From: Amyelois transitella
Lineage: Eukaryota > Arthropoda > Insecta > Lepidoptera > Pyralidae
Assembly (NCBI RefSeq): GCF_032362555.1
Contig: NC_083531.1
Span: forward strand, 4,712,001-4,776,000
Length of the DNA stretch: 64,000 bases
Direction of reading: 5' to 3'
This document shows, piece after piece, positions 13,201-26,449 of the stretch. The position numbers and the translations under genes are program-made. The notes under the pieces are model-generated. The model was not told where the DNA came from. It did no database searches and was given only the letters and a program-made list of their open reading frames with translations. The stretch's first letter is position 1. Each line of letters begins with the position of its first letter.

Positions 13201-16200
13201 GCTGTTTTTGGGCAGAATCGATTACCAAGACAAGGGGAACAGGTTGAGAATGAAGAATATGGAGACGGTGTGGAGGGGAGACGATGTTTTGGGTGAGATT
13301 TCTTTTGGATTCAACTTGACCAGCTCGGGCATTTCAGGAAATTTCAGTCTCTGTAGGCGGAAATGGGCTGTTTTTGGGCAGAATCGATTACCAAAATTAG
13401 TGGAACAGATTGAGGAAGAAGACAAAAGCAATTGGCAAACAATATGCTATAATTGTTATTATATTTATATCAATGAAATTGTGTGTCAGTACATTAAATA
13501 TTTAACCAAAAAAAATATATAAGAGTAATTAAAAAAAACCATAACAAAAAAAAATATTATGGAATTTTTTTAATAAGAAGTAATGAATATATAAATACGG
13601 GACAAATTACACAGATCGAGTTAGCCTCGAAGTAAGTTCGAGACTTGTGTTACGAGATACTAACTCGACGATACTATATTTTATAAAAAATACTTATAGA
13701 CATCCAAGACCCAGCCCGATCAGAGAAAGTTCGTTTCTCATCATGGCATAACCGGGATTCGTAGAAAAAACATATAATCATGTCTACATCCCTTCCGGGG
13801 TAGACAGAGCCAACAGTCTTCAAAAGTTTGAAGTTTGGCTTAATAATAGAATTAAGATTCAAATAGTGACAGATTGCTAGCCCACCGTCTACAAGAAGAA
13901 TCCCAAGTTTATAGGCCTTTCCCTTAGTCGCCTTTTACGACATCCATGGGAACGAAATCGAGCGGTCGTATTCTTTTCTTTTTTGATGCCGGGATCTCCA
14001 CTAAAAAAAATCTAAAATTTAATTAACATACATAATATTTCGCAAAATTATATAATATAATATATGTTTATTGCTATATCAATGAAATTTAATCATATTT
14101 ACAGGTAAATCATCGGACATATTCACCGGAGTATTGTACAACACATACTCCCCCCCGCCTGGTTTCTGCTTCGACGTTTTGTGCAATGACGAGCCGATCA
14201 TTGATGATGTCGAATCGCCGATGTACAACGTTGATAAGCGGGTGAGTCATATCATACATACATACATAAATAATAATTATAAATATATACGGGACAAATT
14301 ACACAGATCGAGTTAGCCTCGAAGTTAGTTCGAGACTTGTGTTACGAGATACTAACTCAACGATACTATATTTTATAATAAATACTTATACATGGTGACA
14401 TTTAAAACAACTGCCTCCTTTTAAACATAGACTATACCCATGCTTCTGAGCTGTTTCAGCTTATTTTTAATTAAATTAAACGTCATCATTTTCACATTTA
14501 AAAAACCCTCAAAAACTACGTCACACGCTTTATTAAAGACCAATACTACAAAAAGAAATTAAAACTAAACATGCAAATAAATGTCTGAAAAATAAATTAT
14601 TTTTCTAGTATCAAGATCAAGTAAAGTACAGAGTTGTCGAGATCGCTCAGCTGAATTAATTGTGTCGTTGACCTCTGAATCTTACGCGTCGCTTTTCCGC
14701 CGGCCGGGGTGATATGACGTATTTAGGGTCGTGGATTATATATAATATACTTTTATTTTTTTCGTACTTTCTGAAATATGAACCGATATTTTTCTTTTAA
14801 TGTTTTTAAATATCCTTTAGATGAGTACACTTAACAGTTAAATTTATGCAGTTGAATTAAAAGTCACCCTGTATAGATAAACATCCAAGACCCAGGTCAA
14901 TCAGAGAAAGTTTTTTCTCATCACGCCCTGGCCGGGATTCGAACCCGGGACCTCCGGGTGTCACAGACAAGCGCACTGCCGCTGCGCCACTGAGGCCGTC
15001 AATTAATAACTAATAAATAATAAACTAGTTGATTATTGAGAATTTATTTATTTAAATCTCACAGCTTATATTACATACATACATATATATTGTCTCTGAC
15101 ACCGGAGGTCCCAGGTTCGAATCATACATACATATAGTCACGTCTATATCCCTTGCGGGATAGACAGGGCCAACAGTCTTGAAAAGACTGATAGGCCGCG
15201 TTCAGCTGTTCGGATTGATGATAGAATTGATATTCAAATAGTGACAGGTCGCTAGCCCGTCGCCTAAAAGAAGTGTCCCGAGTATATAAGGCTATACCTT
15301 AGTCTATTAGTCAAATCATTATGATCATGAATCATTATAATCTCTTCCCTGATACATACATACATACAATTGAATTATAATTTTTTTTTATTTGAATCTT
15401 GGAAACCTATGTCATAACGTAACAATCAATCCAGCGGGTATTCAGTGATAAAAAGAAGCCTATGTAATCTTCAATTACCAAATTTCATCATTATCGGTTA
15501 TATCATAGAATGGAATAGATTTATTTTCAAAATTGGATACAAGTTATCACTAATTGACGTCACATCACTTAAATCTAATTATAACTACTGCCGCTTCCGA
15601 AGTGCGTGTGTAGAAGACGCGGCGGAACAAACTACACTGCAGTACATAAAATAACAAACATCCATACATACTTAACTAAACTTACGTATTTTGTAGGATG
15701 AAAAAAGAGGTACATACAAAGTCGGTTCAATGAGTAACCGTGTTAAGATTATTGTTATTATATATGTTTTTTTTTAGTTTTTTTTTCATAATTCCTTTTT
15801 GGGAAGTTCTAGTTTAAAAAAAATATGATTTGTCCAACTCTCCAAATTATGCCTCTGTCTCAGCGAAGACTTTCTCAAAGTTTTGCGAATTTTGTTCTTT
15901 TTTTTGTGAAAACAATTTATCAGCTGCATGTACCTATGTACTCAAAATTAAAAAAAAAAAACAAAATTTTTATTCATTACTATAGGATACTATATATCGC
16001 TTAATAATTGTCAAAACGTATGGTTTAACAACATTGGTTGACGTCAAATGAATTACTTAAAAACTAAGTTTACTGCCGCTTCCAAGGCGTCAGTGCAGAA
16101 GAAGCGGTAACAAACTGCACTGCAGCATTTTCTTCTTCTTACTCGTACTCTTTTACGTACTACGTACTCGTATGTATATGAACTTTTTAATTCCTTGTAA

Positions 16201-19200
16201 AGGTGTCAGACTTTTTGTCAATAAGTCTGAACATGTCACGAGTGTACCGCTCTCAAAATATCCTGGTCACAATGGGGGAAGACTTCCAGTATCAAGATGC
16301 GGCTATGTGGTACAAGAATTTGGACAAACTTATACAGTGAGTGATTAGTAAATGTCCGAATGTGCATGTAATTTAGGTATACTAATATTATAAAGCTGAA
16401 GAGTTTGTTTGTTTGAACGCGCTAATCTCAGGAACTATTGGTTCGAATTGAAAAATTCTTTTTGTGTTGAATAGACCATTTATCGAGGAAGGCTTTAGGC
16501 TATATAACATCACGCTGCAACTATAAGGAGCGAAGAAATAAATGGAGAATGTGAAAAAAATCGAAGAAAATTATTCATCCTTGAGGGCTTCAATGATACA
16601 TACATACATAAAATCACGCCTCTTTCCCGGAGGGGTAGGCAGAGACTACATCTTTTCACTTGCCATGATCTCTGCACACTTCGTTCGCTTCATCCACACA
16701 TTCGTAACTCTCTTTACCTTTGACCTGACCCTTTACCAGGACGTCCTTAATTTGATCAAGATACGTTCGTCTAGGTCTTCCCACCCCGACCTTTCCCTCC
16801 ACACTCTCCTTGTATATCTGCTTAGTCAACCTGCTTTCATTCATCCTCTCCACATGACCGAACCATCTCAACATACCCTTTTCTATTCCTGTAACTACAT
16901 CTTTCTTTCACATCACAATATTCCCTTATAACGCATGAGCACGTAATGGTTTAAATAAATTAATATTATCATTTAACTGCGAGGAATGATATCGGACGGT
17001 ATTGGATCTATCATTCATCATGTTCATTCATTCATTTTTAAATCATCAGTTTTACGAGTATGTACATTCATCCATATTTTTTTGTAATGTAGACAATGTG
17101 CATTCGTTCACGATTCAGAATTAATTCTAAAATACTTTATTTACGTAAATTGACGTCCGGTGAAAATGCTGCAGTGTAGTTTGTTCCGCCGCTTTTTCTA
17201 CACACGCGCTTCGGAAGCGGCAGTAGTTGTAAACTACATCAAGTGACCAATTTTGATCTAGAGGTCGTGCGTGTGACTTGATTCCCGGCACCAATAAAAA
17301 AAGAATAGGACCACTACATCTCGTTCCCATGTATGTCGTAAAAGGCGACTAAGGGATAGGATTATAAATTTGGGATTCTTTTTTTTTGTCGACAGCCCAG
17401 CAACCTGTCACTATTTAGATCTCAATTCTATCATTCAGCCAAACAGCTGAACGTGGCCCATCAGTTTTATCAAGACTGCTGGCTCTGTCTACCCCGCAAG
17501 GGATATAGACGTGACTATATGTATGTATGTATGTAAAAAGAAAAACATAAATTGTCTTAAGGTGAGCCAGTTCATCGAGGTTGCCTACAAAATGGCGGAC
17601 GCTTATCGCACGAGCAATATTCTCGTGACAATGGGTGATGATTTTCAATATCAGGACGCCGCTATGTGGTTTGTGAACTTGGAAAAGTTAATTGAGTAAG
17701 TGTATCTACATACATACATATCATCACGTCTGTATCCCTTGCGGGGTAGACGTAGCTGATAGTCTCGAAAAGACTGATAGTCCACGTTCAGCTGTTTGGC
17801 TTAGTGACAGGTCGCTAGCCCGTCGCCTTAAAGAATCTCAAGTTTATCAGCCAATCCCTTAGTCGCCTTTTACGACATCCATGGGAATGAGATGGAGTGG
17901 TCCTATTATTTTTTCTATTGGTGCCGGGAACCACACGGCACATACTATCTTTTGAGAAAATTTATTATATGTACCTACGCTTTCTTGTGTAAAATTATTT
18001 GCTCGATCATTAATTGTCGTATCTTGATCAAATTAAGGACGTCCTGGTAAAGGGTCAGCATGTCAATTCTGCTATTTTATTTTAATCCGAAACCGATCTG
18101 AAACACATTGATTACAACTTTTGGTATTCTACTAACAATTTGTCAAAACGAAGCCGTAACGCGTTGGTTCCGCAACCGAAACGGTTTGGTTGTCGTATTC
18201 TGCTAAAGGACGCGTAACCTTCCGTTTGCCGTTCGGCTATTATTTCGTATTCTGATAAGTTTTTGACAGTTGGTCCGGCCGAAACGCAACGGTTCTGCAT
18301 TGGTTGAATTGTCCAAAGTTACGGTTTTGCATCGGCAGCAAATAACCAACCGCTTCCGTTTCATTTGCGTTTCAGCTATCAACGTAAAGTTACTGGAATA
18401 CCGTTTGACAATATAAACGCAACTGTAACCAAGCTGAAACGCATCCGAACTGTTTCGGTTAATAAAAAGCAGAATTGGCCTGCAGGTCAATAGTACCCGA
18501 AACCGCCGAGTTTGCATGTAGAGAGTTATGAATCTGGATGAAGCGAAGGAAGTGTGCAGAGATCGTGGCAAGTGGAACGATGTGGTCTCTGCCTACCGTT
18601 CCGGGATAAAGGCGTGATTTTTATGTATGTTTGCATGTATTAATTGTTTGTCAAAAAGTTTTTGTTACAAAAAAAATATATAATACAGTTTCTGGAATTA
18701 CAAAATATGTACAATGGCGGATTTATCCCAATTTTTTTCCTGGATTTCTTCCAATCTTAAAATAATCCAGGTATCCAAGCGCAGATATAAAGCATTGATT
18801 TGTCTAATTGTTTTGATGTTTGAAATAACAAATCAAAAATATTTAAATACTCCGCCGTGTGGTTCCCGGCACTAAAAAATTGAACCAATCGCATCTCTTT
18901 CCCATGGATGCCGTTAAAGGCGATTAAGGGATAAGCTTCAACTTGGGTATCCCATAGATGTCATGATCCTACGGGATAGGATAAAACTAAGGATTCCACT
19001 TGGAAACGGCCCATATTTGAATCTCATTTCCATTATAAAGCCATACATCTAAACGTGGCCTGTCGGTCTTTTCAAGACTGTTGGCTCTGTCTGCCCCGCA
19101 AGGGATATAGACGTAATTATATGTATGTAAGCTTGAATACGACATGTTTTTGAGGAGCACTAAGCGGGAACTTATCTTTATTCTCTCTGGATTATATTTT

Positions 19201-22200
19201 TTTTAAAGCGGCTGAAACCGTTGGCTTAATATCATTGTAATTGGGTGGAAGGAAACCAAACAGGAGATTGGCGTTGGCGCAGAGCGAGATAAATAAATAA
19301 AACGTTATGGTTTTTTTTTTTAAGATTCCTTTGTTTTTATTTGTTTTTTTTTTAATAACTGACTAATGACAATTACAACGCTGGTCCGGAACGACTGGGT
19401 TTAGCAAGCTGACATTTGATGCGAATGTTGAAATTCAAAAATTTTATTAACTTATTATGGGACACTTCATATCACTTAATAATTGTCATATATCTTTTGG
19501 TTTCACAACATTGGTTGACGTCAAATTAATTTATTCCTTCGTTCCTTGGTTAAAATCTCAATTCTATCATCAAGACCAAAAGCTGAAATTATCGGTCTCT
19601 TCAAGACTGTAGGCTATGTCTACCCCGTAAGGGATATAGACTATATGTATGTACGAATGTATGTAATAATTAGGATCGAGAAGAAACTGGACAATTTTTT
19701 GAATTATTTAATTGTAATTTTAATTCTATTTATCACAACCATTTTACTAATCTTACCGGGTTCGAATCCCGGCCAGGGCATGATGAGAAAAGAACTTTTT
19801 CTGTTTGGCCCTGGGTCTTGGATGTTAATCTATATATAATAAGTATTTATTATAAAATATAGTAGGTATCGTTGAGTAAGCATCTCGCAACGCGAGTCTC
19901 GAACTCACTTCGAGGCTAACTCAATCTGTGTAATTTGTCCCGTATATGTATACATACATATTTATTTATTCATCACCAACTCATCATCATCACCACAATT
20001 CAGATCACCGATTTCCTGGAGTACGCGACACAACAGTCTCAATGCTATAGAACGAACAACATCGCTGTAACCATGGGGGGTGATTTTACCTATCAAGATG
20101 CGTCGATGTGGTTTGTCAACATGGATAAGTTAATTACGTGAGTTTTTCATAAGTCCACGTTATGTCTACAGACTCTGTTTGTTCGGTATATTGCCGTGTG
20201 GTTCCCGGCGGTAATACATACATAATACATACATTCATATGGTCACGTGCCGTGCCGTGTGGTTCCCGGGCACCAATAAAGAATAGGACCACTCCATCTC
20301 TTTCCCATGGATGTCGTAAAAGGCGACTAAGGGATAGGCTTACAAACTTGGGATTATTTTTTAGGCGATGAATGTCGCTATTTGAATCTCAATTCTATCA
20401 TTGAGCCAAAAAGCTGAACGTGACCATTTAGTCTTTTCAATACTGTTGGCTCTGTCTACCCCGCAAGGAATATAGACGAGACCATATGTATGTGTGTATA
20501 TGGTCACGTGGCCGTCCGTCCATTCGGTGTAGTGCCGCGTGGTTCCCGGCGCTAATACATATGGTCACGTCTATATCCCTTGCGGGGTAGACAGAGCCAA
20601 CAGTCTCAAAAAAAAAAAAAATTGGCCACGTTCAGCTGTTTGACTCAATGATAGAATTGAGATTCAAATAGTGACAGGTCGCTAGCCCATCGCCTGTAAG
20701 AAGAATCCCAAGTTTATAAGCCAATACCTTAGTCGTCTTTTACGACATCTATGAGCAAGAGATGGAGTGGTCCTATTCTTATTTTATATTGGAACCCGGA
20801 ACATATAAATATGGAATAATTAATCTTAAAAATTTTCGATTTTATATAGAAAATACTCGTAATAGCATGTTTTACACTACACTATTTCTCAGTGATTTTT
20901 GTATGCGCATGCCGTCTCCATTCACTGCTTGAGGTTTTCATTTCACATTTCACTCACTTACATACATACATATAGTCACGTCTTTATCCCTTGCGGGGTA
21001 GACAGAGCCAACAGTCTTCTCAAAAAGACGAAAAGTCCAAAAGACTGAAAGGTGTCGTTCAGCTTTTTTACTTTGTTGATAAAATTGAGATTCAAATAGT
21101 GACAGGTTGCTAGCCCATCGCATATAAGAGGAATCCAAAGTTTATAAGCCTATCCCTTAGTCGCCTCTTACGACATCCATGGGAAAGCCAAATATCTCTT
21201 TCGTGTTATCTATTGGAGAAGTCGTTTCCTTTTTTTTTTCTATCGGTGCCTGGAACCACACGGCATTTTTTTATTGCAATAATAAATTTTGGTGTAATTT
21301 CCAGACATGCCAATCTAAAAGCGGCTAAAGAAGGTCAGAACGTGACCTTGTTCTACTCGACACCGGATTGTTATCTCAAAGCTGTAAAGGACGCCAAGTG
21401 AGTATTAATCACTACATAGTATAAAACAAAGTCGCTATTTTAGTCTGTTCGTCTGTATGCTTAAATCTTTAAAATTACGCAACGGATTTCGATGCGGTTT
21501 TTTGTAACAGGTAGAGTGATTCAAGAGGAATGTTTTTATGTATAAATTTAATAGGACCCCTCCATCTCTTTCCCATGGATGTCGTAAAAGGCGACTAAGG
21601 GATAGGCTTGTAAACTTGCGATTCTTTATTTTTTAGGCGATGGGCTAGCAACCTGTCACTATTTGAACCTCAATTCTATCATTAAGCCATACAGCTGAAC
21701 GTGGCATGTCAGTCTTTTTAAGACTGTTGGCTCTGTCTACCCCGCATGGGATATAGATGTGATTATATGTATAAATAAATATATATGGGACTAATTACAC
21801 AGATTGAGTTAGCCTCGATGTAAATTCGAGACTTGTGTTACGAGATACTAACTCAACGACACTATATTTTATAATTAATACTTATATAGATAAACATCCA
21901 AGACGCAGACCAATCAGAGAAAGATTCGTTTCTCATCATGCCCTGGCCGGGATTCGAACCCGGTATCTCTTTATATTAAATTAATCACTACATAGTATAA
22001 AACAAAGTCGCTATTTTAGTCTGTTTGTCTGTATGCTTAAATCTTTAAAATTACGCAACGGATTTCGATGCGGTTTTTTGTAACAGGTAAAGTGATTCAA
22101 GAGGAAGGTTTTTATGTATAATTTTTTCCGAATTTTGCACCCGTGCGAAGCCGGGGCGGGTCGCTAGTAAATAATAATAAATAAATATATACGGGACAAA

Positions 22201-25200
22201 TTACACTGATTGAGTTAGCGTCGAAGTAAGTTCGAGACTTGTGTTACGAGATACTAACTCAACGATACTATATTTTATAATTAATACTTATATAGATAAA
22301 CATCCAAGACGCAGACCAATCAGAGAAAGTTTCGTTTCTCATCATGCCCTGGCCAGGATTCGAACCCGGGACCTCCGGTGACACAGACAAGCGTACTACC
22401 GCTGCGCCACAGAGGCCGTCAATTAATAACTAATAAAAACAAAACTAATTGATACCTACATTCCTATAATCACGTCTATATCCCTTGCGGGGTAGACAGA
22501 GCCAACAATCTTAAAAATACTGATAGGCCAGGTTCAGCTGTTTTTGACTTACTGACAGAATTGAGATTCATATAAAGTGACAGGTTGCAAGCCCGTCGCC
22601 CAAACGAAGAATCACAAGTTCAAAAGCCTTATCCCTTAGTCGCCTTTTACGACATCCACGTGAAAGAGATGGTGTGGACTGGTCCCATTCTTTTTTTATC
22701 AAAAGTTTATAAGCCTTATCCCTTAGTCGCCTTTTACCACATCCACGTGAAAGAGATGGTGTGGTCCCATTCCTTTTTTTTTTGTTATTTGTTATTATCG
22801 TAAATCAATTAAGGACGTCCTGGTAAAGGGTCAGCTCAAGAGTGCCCGAAACCGCCGAGCTTGCATGAAGAGAGTTATGAATGTGGATGAAGCGAAGGAA
22901 GTATGCAGAGATCGTGGCAAGTGGAAAGAGGTAGTCTCTGCCTACCCCTCCGGGAAAGAGGCGTGATTTTATGTATGTACGTACATAAACTTGTAATCAC
23001 GTCCATATTCCATGCGGAGTAGACAGAGCCAACAGTCTTAAAAAGACTGATAGGCCACGTTCAGAGCTGTTTGGCTTAATGATAGAATTGAGATTCAAAT
23101 AGTGACAGGTTGCTAGTCTGTCGCCTAAAAGAATCCCAAGTTTAAAAGCCTATCCCTTAGTCACCTTTTACCCCATCCATGGGAAAGAGATGGAGTGGCC
23201 CTATTTTTTGTTTCTTATGGTGCCGGGAACCACACGGCACTACATGTATGTACGTATGTATGTAAATACCCTTCCGGGGAAGAGGCGTGATTTTATATAT
23301 GTATGTATGTATGTAAATCAAATTTATTTTCAGTCCAACTTTGCCGACGAAGCAGGACGATTTCTTTCCGTATGCGAGCGATCCTAACGCGTTCTGGACG
23401 GGTTATTTCACATCGAGACCCACAACTAAATATTTCGAGAGGGAGGGCAATAATTATTTGCAGGTTTGTTTGTTTGTTTATCTAGATTTTAAACGTCTTA
23501 GTCCTTTGCGGGGCAGACGGAGGCGAAAGACTTTGAATGAAAAGGCCACGTTTTAAATTGGAATTAACCATTTTAAACACGTATAGTAATCGCTGCGTAT
23601 AATAAAATTATTAATACTCGTATTAACAGGTTATGAAAGATACAACGTCTTTGTCCCTTGCGGGGTAGACAGAGGCAGCGGACTTTGAAAAGTCTGCAAG
23701 GCCGCGCTTAATTGGATTTTATCTAAAATCACTACGAAATTATTACGTATATATAATCACGTCTGTATCCCTTGAGGGGTAGACAGAGCCAACAGTCTTG
23801 AAAAGACTGAAAGAAACTGATAGAATTGAGATAAAAAATATTATTGTTATGAAAAAGATTGTAAGCCAATCGCCTAAAAGAAGAATAGGTACCAAGTTTA
23901 TAAGCCCATCCCTTAGTAGCCTTTTACGACATCCATGTGAAAGAGATGTTGAGGTCCTATTCTTTCTTTTTTTTTGGCGCCAGGCACCACACGGCACATC
24001 TTTTTCGCACAGAATTTACAACAGTTCAAGAAATAGTACATAATTAATTATAAAAGAAATAAATCACTTGCAATGGCGGACTTTTTAAGTATTATACCAC
24101 GTTTTTTTTATTATTAAAACAGGTGGCAAAACAACTCCTAGTGTTGGCCAATTTGGAGGAACACAACATGTTTGTGCTGGACGAATTGAAAAGTGCTATG
24201 GGTGAGTGTTTCTCGGTGTTTCTCAGTGTTTCTCGTTGTTTCTCTATTAATTTATTTAACAACTAACTTATTCCGAACCTTGTGCTTCTCTTGACGTGGT
24301 GTTCTCTTTAACCGCCTTCAAATGCAAAAGTGGTTCTCAGTTTGACCTGTATGTGTGTATGTATTTGTCCGCGATTATCTCGTGTGTATATATATATATA
24401 TATTATAAGGACAGGTGGACAGTAGTAACGACAGAGTTCTATAATATCAGAGAAGAATAAAGGGGAGGAAAAGGTAGAAGGTAGAAGTCTGTTATCCAAA
24501 ATATCCTACTACTATTATAAAGGCGAAAGTTTGTACGGATGTATGGATGTTTGTTACTCTTTCACGCAAAAACTACTGAACCGAATACCATGAAATTTGG
24601 TATGTAGGTAGCTGAAGACCCAGAATAACACATAGGCTACTTTTTATCCCAGAGTTCCCGCGGGATTGATAGGGTTTCCATGCGGACGAAGTCGCGGGCG
24701 GCCTCTAGTATATTATAAGGACAGGTGGTCAGTACTAACGACAGAGTTCTATAATATCAGAGAAGAATAAAGGGGAGGAAAAGGTAGAAGGTAGAAGTCT
24801 GTTATCCAAAATATCCTACTACTATTATAAAGGCGAAAGTTTGTATGGATGTTTGTAACTCTTTCACGCAAAAACTACTGAACCGATTACCATGAAATTT
24901 GGTATGTAGGTAGCTGAAGACCCAGAATAACACATAGGCTACTTTTTATCCCGGAGTTCCCGCGGGATTGATAGGGTTTCCATGCGGACGAAGTCGCGGG
25001 CGGCCTCTAGTATATTATAAGGACAGGTGGTCAGTACTAACGACAGAGTTCTATAATATGAGAGAAGAATAAAGGGGAGGAAAAGGTAGAAGGAAGAAGT
25101 CTGTTATCCAAAATATATATTTATATTTCAGGCGTCATGCAGCATCATGACGCGGTGACAGGAACTGAGAAACAGCATGTAACGCATGATTACGAGAGAC

Positions 25201-26260
25201 TTTTGGATCAGGCTATTGAGGACTCATTGCTCATACCAAGACATGCTATCAAGTAAGTCTTTATTTTTAGAATAGAATACATATACATAGGTTTAAAGAA
25301 TTTATTCTCAAAAAAAAGATTACAAAAATCCACTTACACGAGAACAAAAGTGATAAACATACATACATACATATAATCACGTCTATATCCCTTGCGGGGT
25401 AGACAGAGCCAACAGTCTTTTAAAGACTGATAGGCCACGTTCAGCTGTTGGGCTTTAAGATAGGATTCCAAATAGTGACAGGTTGCTAGCCCATCGACTA
25501 AAAGAAGAATCCCAAGTTTATAAGCCTACTTTAGTCGCCTTTTACGACATCCATGGGAAAGAGATGGAGTGGTCCTATTCTTTTTTGTAATGGTGCCGGG
25601 AACCACACGGCACGTATATATATATATATACATATATAAATTTAAACATACATACATACATAAAATCACGCCTCTTTCCCGGAGGGGTAGGCAGAGACTA
25701 CCTCTTTCCACTTGCCACGATCTCTGCACACTTCCTTCGCTTCATCCACATTCATACCTTCGCTTCATCCACATTCATAACTCACTTCATGCAAGCTCGG
25801 CGGTTTCGGGTACTTTTGACCTGACCCTTTACCATAAATTTAAAACTGTTTTTATATTTTTTTTCACAGTAAAATAACACAAGGCGACGCCCCGTCTCCG
25901 CCCGTACTGAACATGGACCGGTGTAAATACAACGAGTCTAGTTGTATAACGTCCGAACGCGCCGACAATTTGGTGGTAAGTGCATACATACATACATACA
26001 TTTATTTATTTATTAATGGAAGTCTTACAGTCTAATTTATATGATACTAGCGACCCGCCCCGGCTTCGCACGGGTGCAAAATTATAAATGTTATTATACA
26101 TAAATACCTTCCTCTTGAATCACTCTCTACCTGTTACAAAAAACCGCATCAAAATCCGTTGCGTAATTTTAAAGATTTAAGCATACAGACAAACAGACTA
26201 AAATAGCGACTTTGTTTTATACTATGTAGTGATGGAAGTCTTACAGTCTAATTTATATGA

Positions 26261-26359
<99 letters not shown>

Positions 26360-26376
26360 ATTACTTATATATATTA

Positions 26377-26449
<73 letters not shown>

